The position numbers were made by a program, and so were the translations under genes. From NCBI GenBank assembly GCA_026710435.1, contig JAPOQZ010000149.1, forward strand, positions 1 to 40,957: a DNA stretch of 40,957 bases, read 5' to 3'. Below are positions 15,337 to 23,303 of the stretch, in pieces; the first letter of the stretch is position 1, and each line of letters begins with the position of its first letter. The notes beneath the pieces are model-generated. The model made no database searches, was not told where the DNA came from, and saw only the letters and a program-made list of their open reading frames with translations. This DNA comes from a bacterium (GTDB taxonomy: Bacteria; Actinomycetota; Acidimicrobiia; Spongiisociales; Spongiisociaceae).

Positions 15337-15667
15337 CCATTAGCGATGAGCTACAGGGCCTCAGTCGGTCAGGAGACCCATCTCGGTACGAGACTGCTCC
15401 TAGTCGATGTAGGCGTCGGAGTCGGAGCCGGTTGGGCACCAACAACTAGGGTGACATGTGACGAGTCTGCCCGACATGCCTGGGGAGCCCTGGGTTCTGA
15501 ATGGGTTGGTCCTGACGGTCCTCTAAACCGGGCTTTGTGACCATCGGAGGGTGGTCAGCTTCCGGCGCCGGCGGCGCGGCCTGCTGGTTGGGAGTGGCAG
15601 CGAGCCTCCGCCGGAGTTGGGGTGTGTAGGCCGTTGGTGGTGACATTTGGTTCCTTGGTTTGGCAGA
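15337..15667. other. No gene recognised
   Basis: Only short overlapping frames without family resemblance lie between the ISL3 end and the small membrane gene. Confidence 0.45.
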
Positions 15668-15898
15668 ATGCATGCGATGGTCCTCGGTGAAGTTGTCATC
15701 CAGGCTGATTTGCCTACCGTGGTAGTGGTATCCGTAGCGGCGGTGAGTGCCTTGATCCTCGGTCCTCTAGCGCGCAGGGCCTGGTCGAGGAGGAGCACTC
15801 GTCGGCTTGCCGACACTATCGCTCAGGCCGTTGTTCAGGCTCTCAACGATCGTCAACACACCGGACGCGGTCGCCCGAACGACAGCTCGGACCGGTAG
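15668..15898 (+). CDS. Small putative membrane protein
   Basis: A 76-residue open frame (from 15668, or 73 from the second ATG at 15677). It has one clear hydrophobic helix (LPTVVVVSVAAVSALILGPL) followed by a strongly basic stretch (ARRAWSRRSTRR) and a helical tail. The layout suits a single-pass protein with a cytoplasmic C-terminus. No ribosome binding site and no family match are apparent, so it may be spurious. Confidence 0.4.
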   Translation: MHAMVLGEVVIQADLPTVVVVSVAAVSALILGPLARRAWSRRSTRRLADTIAQAVVQALNDRQHTGRGRPNDSSDR

Positions 15899-15923
15899 AA
15901 CGTTTCAGGCAGACAACATCGGC

Positions 15924-16177
15924 GTGAAGACCACGAGGTATTTCGAAGAGCAGGTACTCCGCAAGCGCCCGTACATCGACCCGGCCTGGTGCACCCAGAT
16001 CGTGTCTGAACCGCTCCACCGACAAGTGCAACCCGACGGGCGTGTCCGCATGTGGGGGTGAGGTGCTGCGGCCCGGTGAGACGACACCTCGTTTCCTGCG
16101 GGTTGTCTACTTTGGAGGACGGCGAGACCATCCACAACGCCTTCTTCGATCGGCGGTTCCGGAAGGACAACCCATGA
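15924..16177 (+). pseudogene. DUF4258-like protein, two frameshifts
   Basis: From GTG 15924 the frame gives VKTTRYFEEQVLRKRPYID, then VQPDGRVRMWG and a stop at about 16059. One frame over it continues GEVLRPGETTPRFLRVVY. After a second shift near 16110 it gives EDGETIHNAFFDRRFRKDNP and a TGA overlapping the next start codon. Joined, these make one normal-looking small protein of the kind found directly upstream of DUF2283 genes. Two single-base indels break it. Sequencing error is possible but less likely for two. Confidence 0.62.
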
Positions 16178-16596
16178 AGCTTCACTACTACTCGGACACC
16201 GACAGTCTCTACATCGAGTTCAAACCAACCCCAAGCGCAGAAACCCGGGAGGTCGCCGGTGGGCTGAACGTGGATCTCGATGCCGACAGCGCGGTGGTCG
16301 GCTTAGACATCGACCACGCTTCGAAGCTGTTGGACCTCTCAACCCTCGACGTCGAATCTCTACCCCTCGACGCCTCCGGGTCCTCCCTGATGGCATTCCC
16401 CGCGGGAACACACCGGGAGCGAACAGCCGGGCCAGTCTCCGGTTCACGGCGTCGAGCACGGCGTTCTACCTCGATCAAGTCCGGATGGAAAAGAGTGAGA
16501 AACCCGAGGTCGGGAAGACTGAGCCGGACAAAGCAAACAGATCGCCAGTCCGATGGCCCGGGTACCGAGGCGGCTCCAGTTCAGCGTCGGAACTAG
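16174..16596 (+). CDS. DUF2283 domain protein with extended tail
   Basis: Residues 1-60 (MKLHYYSDTDSLYIEFKP, EVAGGLNVDLDADSAVVGLD, IDHASKLLDLSTLDVESLP) are a standard DUF2283 domain. These are short proteins usually of about 65-75 residues that pair with DUF4258 and are suspected toxin-antitoxin components. Here the frame runs on to 140 residues with a basic, low-complexity tail that does not look like a domain, so the natural stop may have been lost. The ATG overlaps the TGA of the upstream gene as ATGA. Confidence 0.7.
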   Translation: MKLHYYSDTDSLYIEFKPTPSAETREVAGGLNVDLDADSAVVGLDIDHASKLLDLSTLDVESLPLDASGSSLMAFPAGTHRERTAGPVSGSRRRARRSTSIKSGWKRVRNPRSGRLSRTKQTDRQSDGPGTEAAPVQRRN

Positions 16597-16841
16597 CCGA
16601 CCCTCAATATGGTGGTCAGCGTTCCCCGAGCAGCCTCGGCGGCCGCGTCCTCATCTACCACCGGCCCTCATTGTGATCACAGCCGGCTCCGGGATGGTCG
16701 GACGGCTATCTCATCAGTGGCCCGTGCTGGTTGTCCGGCCACTCAGTGTTCTGCCCGTAGAGGCCCGTGGTGAGTAGGTCAAGATCTGCTTGAGCCTGCT
16801 GAAGGATCCTGTAGACGGTCCGGTCACAGAAGGCTACAGTC

Positions 16842-16997
16842 GTCGGGTCAGGAGGAGAAGGTTGGTTCGACCTGGTCTGTCTCGATCCGCCTTTCAACTC
16901 GAAGCGTCTCTACAACGCCCCGCTCGGGTCTGACGCTGCGGGAGCACAGTTCGAGGACACCTGGACGATTGGACGGTGTGAAAGAAGAGCGTATTGA
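16842..16997 (+). pseudogene. DNA methyltransferase fragment (motif IV)
   Basis: A frame with no start codon encodes WFDLVCLDPPFNSKRLYNAP followed by AAGAQFEDTWT and an early stop. DPPFN is catalytic motif IV of N6-adenine/N4-cytosine methyltransferases, and DPPFNSxxxYN with a following FxDTW is typical of type III Mod-like enzymes. The AdoMet-binding and target-recognition parts are absent. This is a small remnant of a lost restriction-modification system. Confidence 0.65.
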
Positions 16998-17117
16998 CCT
17001 AGCGGTACCTTCACACCCCTTGAACGTTCGTATCGTTTCCACATCCCGGTAGCTGCTGGCAGGCTGCCAACCTGAGTAGATACATCAGAACCGACCGACC
17101 ATGGAAGGAGGTCGTAA

Positions 17118-17795
17118 ATGATGATATCAACGGCAGGACGGGCCGCCCTGGTAGCGGCCCTTACTGTTGCCCTCACAGTTCCCGCTGCGGCAAAACAGCC
17201 GCCAGCCGATGAAGGGCTGACCGTGCGCTCCGATTTCGTCGGGGTAGGCGAAGCGCCTGAACAGGGCGACAGCGCCGTCACCGTCCTCGGTGACGCCCAG
17301 GGTAACTATGTGATCCTCTGGGCCTCTGACAAGGAAGGGCTTGACGAAACCCCACTGTTCATGGGCAGCCTTAACGTCACGCAGTCGGCCGAAGCCCAAA
17401 CCCTGATCCTCTCGTACACCAACAGCGGCGGATGGTGGGCTTGCACAACCAATCCCAAACGACCGACCATTGTCGATGACGATTACGCCTCAGGTACCGT
17501 CAGTCAGACCTGTACCGGCACAGCTTTCAAGGAGCACAAGCTGAACGCCAGGTTGGAAGAGGAAGAAGGGATCGGCTGGCTCTGGACAGCCAAGGACGAG
17601 GGCGAAGCAGGGTGGTCCAGCGCCCGCCTCATCTCCGTGGAGTTGTATGACGATTGCGTATCTGATGATCGTTCCCGGTGGCAGACATGGGGGTTGGGCA
17701 AGATCCGGTACTACAACGGCACGATACAGGGCTACGGCGAAAAGATACTGAAGGTGAAGACATCGGCTCGCGTGTGGGGCGACTGCGACTCCTAG
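17118..17795 (+). CDS. Secreted protein of unknown function
   Basis: A 225-residue protein with a classical signal peptide: a short start, a hydrophobic core (AALVAALTVALTVPAAA) and a likely cleavage after AAA near residue 25. The mature part is acidic and Trp-rich, with paired cysteines (WWACTTN, QTCTG, DDCVSDD, WGDCDS) that could form disulfides. It looks beta-rich, with no family recognised. The ATG at 17118 follows an excellent aaggagg site. A strong hairpin lies directly downstream. Confidence 0.8.
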   Translation: MMISTAGRAALVAALTVALTVPAAAKQPPADEGLTVRSDFVGVGEAPEQGDSAVTVLGDAQGNYVILWASDKEGLDETPLFMGSLNVTQSAEAQTLILSYTNSGGWWACTTNPKRPTIVDDDYASGTVSQTCTGTAFKEHKLNARLEEEEGIGWLWTAKDEGEAGWSSARLISVELYDDCVSDDRSRWQTWGLGKIRYYNGTIQGYGEKILKVKTSARVWGDCDS

Positions 17796-17813
17796 CGAAC
17801 CCCGCTTTGTGCT

Positions 17814-17846
17814 GGACGATCCCACCCTCACCAGGTGGGATCGTCC
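17814..17846. terminator. Bidirectional hairpin between convergent genes
   Basis: A perfect 13-base inverted repeat (ggacgatcccacc / ggtgggatcgtcc) with a 7-base loop. It sits 19 bases after the secreted-protein stop and contains the last codons and stop of the convergent lipoprotein gene. There is no long T-run on either side, so a role in terminating both transcripts is inferred from position and stability. Confidence 0.6.
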
Positions 17847-18190
17847 ACGTCTAACCGTTCCAAATGTTCAGGGCAGAGCAGTACCACTCCCAGGGTCACG
17901 ACCCACTTGATGGTTTCGTGGGGCCACGGCCCGTGGTCCTCCCACCACAACACGTCCACAACATGAGCAAGATCAGCATCGTCGTTCTCGTTGAAATGTT
18001 CGCAAGCTCCCACCGCCGTGATCAACGCGGTCAAGTCTTCTTGCTCTGTCTGGTCTATTGACGGGTGGGCCACTACGAGTTGAGCGAAGATGGCTCGTCG
18101 GTTCGCAGGGTCGTCGGGGGCAGTGTCGGGCTGGCAAGCAGGCACGAGCAGGAAGGCGAGTAGTAGGAGCAGGCCAGTGCGGGTGTTCAT
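17828..18190 (-). CDS. Small lipoprotein with C-terminal LCP motif
   Basis: A 120-residue protein starting MNTRTGLLLLLAFLLVPACQ, a lipoprotein signal with lipobox LVPAC (Cys19). The mature part is acidic and ends WVVTLGVVLLCPEHLERLDV. The C-terminal LCP and an earlier Cys (AVGACEHF) resemble the disulfide arrangement of DUF732-like small secreted actinobacterial proteins. The frame is open 21 codons further upstream, but the lipoprotein signal fixes the start at 18190. The signal sequence is close to that of the protein at 24240-24692 (MNARTGLLVLALVIVGC), suggesting a shared origin. Confidence 0.72.
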   Translation of the reverse strand: MNTRTGLLLLLAFLLVPACQPDTAPDDPANRRAIFAQLVVAHPSIDQTEQEDLTALITAVGACEHFNENDDADLAHVVDVLWWEDHGPWPHETIKWVVTLGVVLLCPEHLERLDVDDPTW

Positions 18191-18522
18191 CGGCAGCGAA
18201 GGGTAGTTAGCCGGCCGGAACGGGCCGTGGGTGTGAGCGAGGCTGGCATCCAACCCCTAGGGGGGAGGCTCTCCTATCCGACAGGCCGCTGGAATGGCTC
18301 ACCGGGCGTATTCCTCCAATGCCCATTAAAGGCAGATCAGACGACTTCTACTGCCCATAATACGCTCGAGAGAGGCTGCTAACGGCCGAAACGACCTGCC
18401 TCTAACAAGGAGCGCCCCGAACGTGGCCACCACCGAGCACCGGTGCGACCATCCGCGTATACCGCTCCGTGACGCGCTCCGGATGCGGCGGGGAGTCGCC
18501 CGGGTCGGGATCGTCGGTCAGG
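18191..18522. other. No gene recognised
   Basis: The upstream region of the lipoprotein gene and the tail of the nucleotidyltransferase operon. Only short frames without family resemblance are present. Confidence 0.45.
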
Positions 18523-19128
18523 TCACTGCCGTGATCCTGCTCCTCTACGGTACCGCCCCGCTTGCTGAATCCGCTCGGGGTGGGCAACGGCGTAGTCGTC
18601 CCATACCTGGTCGATGATGTAGCCGGTGGAAGCAGGGATCTGAGCCTGCGGGTAAGCCTGCTCGACCAAGTCGTACAGCGCACCTTTGTTCGGCGGCTGG
18701 GCGGCCTCCATTAGGGCGGGCATGTCCTCTCGGTCTATCAGGCGGCCGGTGAGCAGTTTCATGGCCAACACATAGTGGGCGCTCGCCCCGTACACTCGCA
18801 GGTTCGACCCGAGATAGACCTCGCTGGGTTCCCCAGGCGTCGGTCCGTGTGGGGCTTTGACACGGGCGGCGGCGTTCAACCACCCTGCGCCGAGATTCTC
18901 GTCCCGACCGACCGCGGCCACCACGTCCCAGAAGACTGCCGGGATCCCCTCGGCCACAACGTCGATATCGTAGGTAGTCCGCCGACGGTTCCACTGCAGG
19001 GCTACAGCAGCACCGCCGACGATCACGATCTCAACTGGCGCCCGGAGGCCGGAACCACTCAGGGCAGTGTCAACCGCCTGGAACAGCTCTCCGATCCGCT
19101 CAGCGTGGAGCAGGTTTCGGGTGCGCAC
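18523..19128 (-). CDS. Nucleotidyltransferase, AbiEii/DUF6036-like (possible toxin)
   Basis: A 201-residue protein with VIVGGAAVALQWNRR followed by TTYDIDVV, the GG...DxD core of minimal nucleotidyltransferases. KAPHGPTPGEPSEVYLG and YGASAHYVLAMKLLTGR with a following DREDMPAL match the second half of DUF6036/AbiEii-type proteins. Relatives act as toxins of type IV toxin-antitoxin and abortive-infection modules by modifying tRNA or other targets. The GTG at 19128 lies three bases after the stop of the upstream gene, so the two are a coupled operon. Toxicity is inferred from family only. Confidence 0.72.
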   Translation of the reverse strand: MRTRNLLHAERIGELFQAVDTALSGSGLRAPVEIVIVGGAAVALQWNRRRTTYDIDVVAEGIPAVFWDVVAAVGRDENLGAGWLNAAARVKAPHGPTPGEPSEVYLGSNLRVYGASAHYVLAMKLLTGRLIDREDMPALMEAAQPPNKGALYDLVEQAYPQAQIPASTGYIIDQVWDDYAVAHPERIQQAGRYRRGAGSRQ

Positions 19129-19131
19129 TGC

Positions 19132-19590
19132 TCAATCCCAGGGCAGCCACCAGTCCGGGGTGCCCTTATCGAGCATCCTGGGGTGGAACCAGACCCGATG
19201 CTGGGCGCAGACAGCCGGGGAGCGCATCCGGACCCACTGTGCGTAGCGCCCATCGAACGGCCACCCGAACATCATCACGTCCTCTGGCGCTCTGTGACCA
19301 AGAACCCAGCCGGGCAGCGGCACACCGTCACGGTCAGCCAGGGCGTGGACGACCACGGCAAGTGTCGGCAGCAGCAGGGGGTCGTCTCCGTCGTAGACCG
19401 GAGCCTCGCTGATCAGGGCCGCCTTGTCCGGAGCCACGTTCCAGTCCCAGATGAACTGGAGCAGGGGGGCACGATACGGGCCGGTGTCAACGCTCGGAGG
19501 AACCGACATGAGCCGGGGCAGATCCGCCGCCCTAAACAGCCACCCCCGCGTCTCGCTCCGTGCCTGTGCTGGCTTGGTTGCCTGTGCCAC
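19132..19590 (-). CDS. Conserved-looking partner protein of the nucleotidyltransferase
   Basis: About 152 residues from GTG 19590 (an in-frame GTG at 19614 would add eight). A gggaaggtga site precedes 19590. The sequence is Trp- and Pro-rich, with DDPLLLPTLAVVVHALADRD, APEDVMMFGWPFDGRYAQW and a terminal WWLPWD. No domain was recognised with certainty. It is directly upstream of and coupled to the nucleotidyltransferase gene, which makes an antitoxin or accessory role plausible, though the protein shows no obvious DNA-binding motif. Confidence 0.62.
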   Translation of the reverse strand: MAQATKPAQARSETRGWLFRAADLPRLMSVPPSVDTGPYRAPLLQFIWDWNVAPDKAALISEAPVYDGDDPLLLPTLAVVVHALADRDGVPLPGWVLGHRAPEDVMMFGWPFDGRYAQWVRMRSPAVCAQHRVWFHPRMLDKGTPDWWLPWD

Positions 19591-19644
19591 GGTCTCACCT
19601 TCCCAAAGGGCCACTACCCAGTTTAGTGGTGTGACCGGTCTGGG

Positions 19645-19887
19645 TTAGCTGGCCGCTCGCGCTGCTTCGGCCAGCGGATCGGCGGCCAGCGGCCACCGTT
19701 CCTGACACCAGGAGGCGAAGGCCTGCACCGCGACCCTCCGGGTGTTCCACGTCGCCGCCGCGCAGCCATCCCACCGGGCGGTGAACACGTCCGCCACCGC
19801 CCCGGCGAGGGACGGCACATGGCGGAGGGGATGACCCAGACCCGGACCTGATGCTTCGGGTGGGGGGAAACGGACGACACGACCCAT
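19645..19887 (-). pseudogene. Tyrosine recombinase, N-terminal fragment
   Basis: From ATG 19887 the frame encodes MGRVVRFPPPEASGPGLGHP and LRHVPSLAGAVADVFTARWD, then CAAATWNTRRVAVQAFASWC and QERWPLAADPLAEAARAAS before a stop. This is the SAM-like core-binding domain of an XerC/D-type recombinase; the whole catalytic domain is missing. The N-terminus is homologous at DNA and protein level to the relic at 37705-38357. Confidence 0.75.
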
Positions 19888-20048
19888 AGCCCCGAGTATC
19901 GCCCACCACTATGACACAGCCCGGTAAATGCCCGGCTTCCAACGACCCCCCAGAATGGGAGAACCCCCGACCTGCGGAGGTCCGGGGGCTTCCCATGGTG
20001 TGGTTGGGTACCCCAAACCCTAACCGCCCAAGAGCCGGATCATGCGGT

Positions 20049-20160
20049 ATTTCACATATCCCGCAGGGTTCACACAGTTTCGGGTTTCACATAACCCCTC
20101 GTCAGAGGGTTTCGCCGGGATCGGGTATTGCAGGTATCCTCCCGATACCTGCAACAACCA
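20049..20160. repeat. Upstream region of integrase relic with perfect 11-bp inverted repeat
   Basis: This stretch 160-270 bases before the integrase relic start is related to 38417-38530, which lies in the same place relative to the other relic (shared catatcccgcagg, gtcag-gggtttcgc and aggtat blocks). It contains a perfect inverted repeat ttgcaggtatc (20128-20138), a 5-base spacer and gatacctgcaa (20144-20154). It could be a recombinase binding site or an operator; the second copy keeps only about seven paired bases. Confidence 0.55.
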
Positions 20161-20233
20161 ACACCCTGAAACATGAACGCCCCGACGAATAGATAATCTG
20201 CACAGCGGCAGGAGGTCCAGCAACTCGTTCAGG

Positions 20234-20553
20234 CTCCAGAGATTCGGGGATCGGACGACCCCGCGACATGGACCTATCCACCTGGGGAGCCGGAATCCGA
20301 GAGATGCTTCAGTGATTCGGGGATCGGACGATCCCCGCGACCCCGCCTCGCCGTCGTCGACACCCGCACCGTCGCCGCGCTTCAGTGATCGGATGATCCC
20401 CGCGACCCGAGGGTCGACCCCCGACTCAATCACCTTGGTTAAGGCTTCAGTGATTCGGGGATCGGATGATCCCCGCGACAAGAAAAATCTTCGGGCAACG
20501 TTCACCAGGTTCTACAAGCTTCAGTGATTCGGGGATCGGATGATCCCCGCGAC
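20234..20553 (-). CRISPR. CRISPR array, 5 repeats and 4 spacers, no cas genes in window
   Basis: Repeats lie at 20234-20267, 20307-20341, 20380-20406, 20445-20479 and 20519-20553. The 35-base unit starts cttcagtgattcgggg and ends gatccccgcgac, with an internal ggggatc/gatcccc palindrome. Spacers are 39, 38, 38 and 39 bases and unrelated to each other. Repeat 1 is degenerate, which marks the trailer end, so the leader should be on the high-coordinate side with transcription on the minus strand (the repeat then begins GTCGCGGGGATC). Repeat 3 has an exact 8-base deletion between two gat trinucleotides. Confidence 0.85.
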
Positions 20554-20835
20554 GCTCCCTGGTTTTGGTGTGTGTGACCTGGGGTTCCGTGATGGTTTAC
20601 GAGGGGTGGCCCGCTGGGTGGCGTCGGATGGCTTTGTTGGGTTGTCAAGGTGCGTTATTGGCGCAGGGTAGCGTGGGTTCGAGCGGTGGCTGGGGGGTGT
20701 GTTGTTGTTGGACTGCTCGCTGGGTCGTGGGGGCCTGCCAGATGGGTGTGGCTGAACCGAAGGATAGGTAGCCTTTGCCGGCTTGGTGGATTGTGGCGGA
20801 CCAGATCGCTGTGATTCCCCACTAGGCGTTTCCAC
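20554..20835. other. Possible CRISPR leader; no gene
   Basis: A TG-rich region on the plus strand (CA-rich when read in the inferred array direction), immediately before the best-conserved repeat. Open frames here are low-complexity. Its position fits a leader, but no defined leader motif can be shown. Confidence 0.35.
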
Positions 20836-20924
20836 CCGCTAAGTGTCGTGAGGCCACAGACCAAAACCAAGCATTTACACCACCCACTAACAACAGCTAG
20901 TCCCCACTACAACGCCGAAGAGCC
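20836..20924. repeat. Solitary ISL3-type end, copy 2
   Basis: It is almost identical to 161-248, ending in the gaagagcc tip at 20917-20924. The transposase that should lie to its left is absent; the CRISPR flank is there instead. It abuts the stop codon of the gene at 20930. Confidence 0.78.
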
Positions 20925-20929
20925 CGTTT

Positions 20930-21616
20930 CTAGGGTCCAGTTGGATAGCCGTCCCAATCGCTTGGATCACCCTCCGGACACAGAAACCAAGCTGCAGCCA
21001 CCGCCACCAAGAACAGATCGTCCCCGATACCCGAGTTCTCTAATACCCGGTCCCAACCCTGAGCCATGACTTCGGAAGTGCTCCAGCCTGGCTCCTTCCA
21101 ATCCGGAACAAGTTCGCTCGCTTCCAACCATGCGGCGAGACAGTAATCCCACCAAGTATTGACTGCCTTTCGTGCCAGGTCGCGGAGCGCTGCGTCGCCA
21201 TGAGCGATCTCGTTCGTGAACTCATCATACTCATGGTCCTCCACGTTCAGAACCAAGGCTGCACCATCCAAGAACGCCAGCTCCGATTCGGAGAAGTAGT
21301 CGGGGATTGTCGTTGTGGTGGCCGCAAGGGCAGTGATCGAGGTCGTGGGCGCGGTGGTCGCTACTGTCGTTGTAGTGTCGCCAGTCGCGGTGCTTATCAC
21401 GCCTTGGGTTGTCGTGGTTGGTCGGGTGGTAGTCGTCTCTGTGGTCGTGGTCGTTTCAGCCGCCCTAGTCGTGGACACCGATGTAGGCGGTTGCGTCATC
21501 CGAGGGTTGGATTCGTCGCTCGCGGTACACGTGTTCCAGATGACTACTCCGGCCAATACCCACAGCCCTACCCATATACCACCGGTAGTCAGTCCTATTC
21601 GGTCTGCCACAACCAA
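20930..21616 (-). CDS. Membrane-anchored Thr-rich protein with C-terminal LCP motif
   Basis: A 228-residue protein. One N-terminal membrane helix (GGIWVGLWVLAGVVIW) is followed by about 75 residues of Thr-rich linker and then an acidic helical domain (SELAFLDGAALVLNV, LARKAVNTWWDYCLAAWLEA) ending AAAWFLCPEGDPSDWDG. The anchor-linker-small-domain layout and the C-terminal LCPE recall DUF732-like envelope proteins and match 31539-32171. The start is uncertain: TTG at 21616 or GTG at 21610. Function unknown. Confidence 0.7.
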   Translation of the reverse strand: MVVADRIGLTTGGIWVGLWVLAGVVIWNTCTASDESNPRMTQPPTSVSTTRAAETTTTTETTTTRPTTTTQGVISTATGDTTTTVATTAPTTSITALAATTTTIPDYFSESELAFLDGAALVLNVEDHEYDEFTNEIAHGDAALRDLARKAVNTWWDYCLAAWLEASELVPDWKEPGWSTSEVMAQGWDRVLENSGIGDDLFLVAVAAAWFLCPEGDPSDWDGYPTGP

Positions 21617-21858
21617 GACTATACATGGCCGCTCTAGTAGGGAACGAGACCAGCTAGAAGATCATCCCAAGATACCTGTAGCGTTGGCCGCAAGGCCGTA
21701 ACCGAGATGAGCACCTGCTAGCCGGGTCAGCCATCCACGTGGCCTAGCGGTTTGTGAAGGTGGCCAGCACGACTTCTCTTGAGGCTGCGCGTCGTTTTAA
21801 GTTGCCCAATGCGCGGACATGTGGGTTGGGTGCGGTGAATTCCTTGGTTGGGGCCTCG

Positions 21859-22949
21859 ATGTCTGATGTCATGTCCGTTCGTCTGCACCTGTCGGGTGTT
21901 CACGTGCTCGGGGTGCTGGTCGACTCTGTTGACCGTCTCGAGGTCGCGGTGGAATCGGCTCTGGAGTGGGTGCCCGTATTGTGGGTTCCGCTGCCGCAAG
22001 GTGTGGGAACTGTTAGGAGCGTCATCTCGAGACCCACATCCAGTTCGAGGGCGGGCTGACGCGGCTGCTCGCTCGCCGCCTGGTCCGGAGACGCCAAGGC
22101 GATGGCGAATTGGGGGCGGTGGCCTGCCGTCACGGGGTGGGATGGCATCGGATCATGGCGTTGGTCCGCGCGGGGGCGGCTCGGGTTGAGAAGCGTCGCC
22201 GTGCGCGGCGGTGTCGTGTGTTGTTGGTGGATGAGACGTCGATACGCCGCCGTCACCGCTATGTGACCGTGGTCGCTTCCGGAGACACGGAGAGGTGTTG
22301 GCGATGAGCCCAGGACGTGGGAAAGGGTCTTCGACTCAGGTTCTTGCGTGATCAAGGACCCTCGTGGTGTCGGGAGGTGGAGAAATGGTCGTCACAGACG
22401 GGTCACGGCCCTATCGGCCGGCCATCTCCCAGTATCTGCCCGACGCCCGTCATGTGCTGGACCGGTTCCATGTGGTCCGATGCCACACGCGAAGGGCTCA
22501 CCTGGGTACGCAGAGCTCCAACGCCGCGACTCCAGGCCAGACACCGCCCACATACGAGCGTGACCTATTCCGAGCCCGGTTCGCACTCTTACGCCGGGCC
22601 GATCACCTCACCGAAGGCTCACCAAGCCCACCTGGATCGGCTCTTTTCTGCCCATCCCCGACTGAATGTCGCCTGAGCTGCGCTCCAAGAGTTCTACGGC
22701 GTCTATGAAGCCGACGGCCTCGAAGCCGCCAACCAAGCGCTGGAGCGGTTCGCCGATCTCTATGACAGCGGCGAAATCCCTGAATACCACGACGTTGTGG
22801 ATAAGATCATCGCATGGGGAGAAGAGATCCTGGTCTACCACTCCGGAAGACGAGCGTCCAACGGGCCAATCGAGGGGATCAACAACCTGCTCCAGTTCCT
22901 ATGCTGCGTCGCTCACGGACACACCAACTACCAAAGCTACGCGGCCTGA
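21859..22949 (+). pseudogene. ISL3-family transposase, multiply frameshifted
   Basis: The frame starts MSDVMSVRLHLSGVHVLGVL and breaks near the zinc-binding region (CPYCGFRCRKVW in the next frame). It reappears as RHGVGWHRIMALVR and RRCRVLLVDETSIRRRHRYV, then TDGSRPYRPAISQYLPDARH and VLDRFHVVR. It ends with GEIPEYHDVVDKIIAWG and PIEGINNLLQFL before a stop. All ISL3 landmarks appear in order in three frames. It is close to the copy at 24824-25330. The non-coding end just upstream (from about 21800) also matches that copy. Confidence 0.85.
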
Positions 22950-23303
22950 GGGCTCCTTGTAACCTGACCGCCACACCGGCGCTAGGACGCCCTAGACCCA
23001 CGAAATCGCGCATCTTCATCATCTTGTGCCACTGCCCCTACGCTCTTGGGACAATTCCACGGCCACCAACGCTGGCGTTTCAGGTGCCGTTCGGGCTCTC
23101 CGTTTCGCAGAATGTAAGACGCGAACACCAAAGACGGGCGACATACCAAGACCACCATGTCCACTCCCCCAAGCCGAACCGTCCAGTGTCCTGGATAAGT
23201 TCGGAGTTCCGCCGAGAACACAACACCGAGACGAGCGCTATCGCCCTTCGCGAATGTGAAGCACTGTGAATGGGCGAACTGAGCCACTATGACAGGAGGA
23301 TTG
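22950..23303. other. No gene recognised
   Basis: This lies between the ISL3 relic and the nuclease-like gene. Short frames only. It is less GC-rich than the first 10 kb, like the gene that follows. Confidence 0.45.

Noticed and set aside
16706-16897. Minus frame with YRILQQAQADLDLLTTGLYG
   Set aside because: It is largely antisense to the methyltransferase fragment, with no start signal or domain.
20020-20505. 161-codon minus frame with repeated RGSSDPRITEA
   Set aside because: The repetition comes from translating the CRISPR repeats, not from a repeat protein.
20565-20771. 68-codon plus frame rich in Trp, Cys and Gly
   Set aside because: Low-complexity sequence in the likely CRISPR leader; no start signal.
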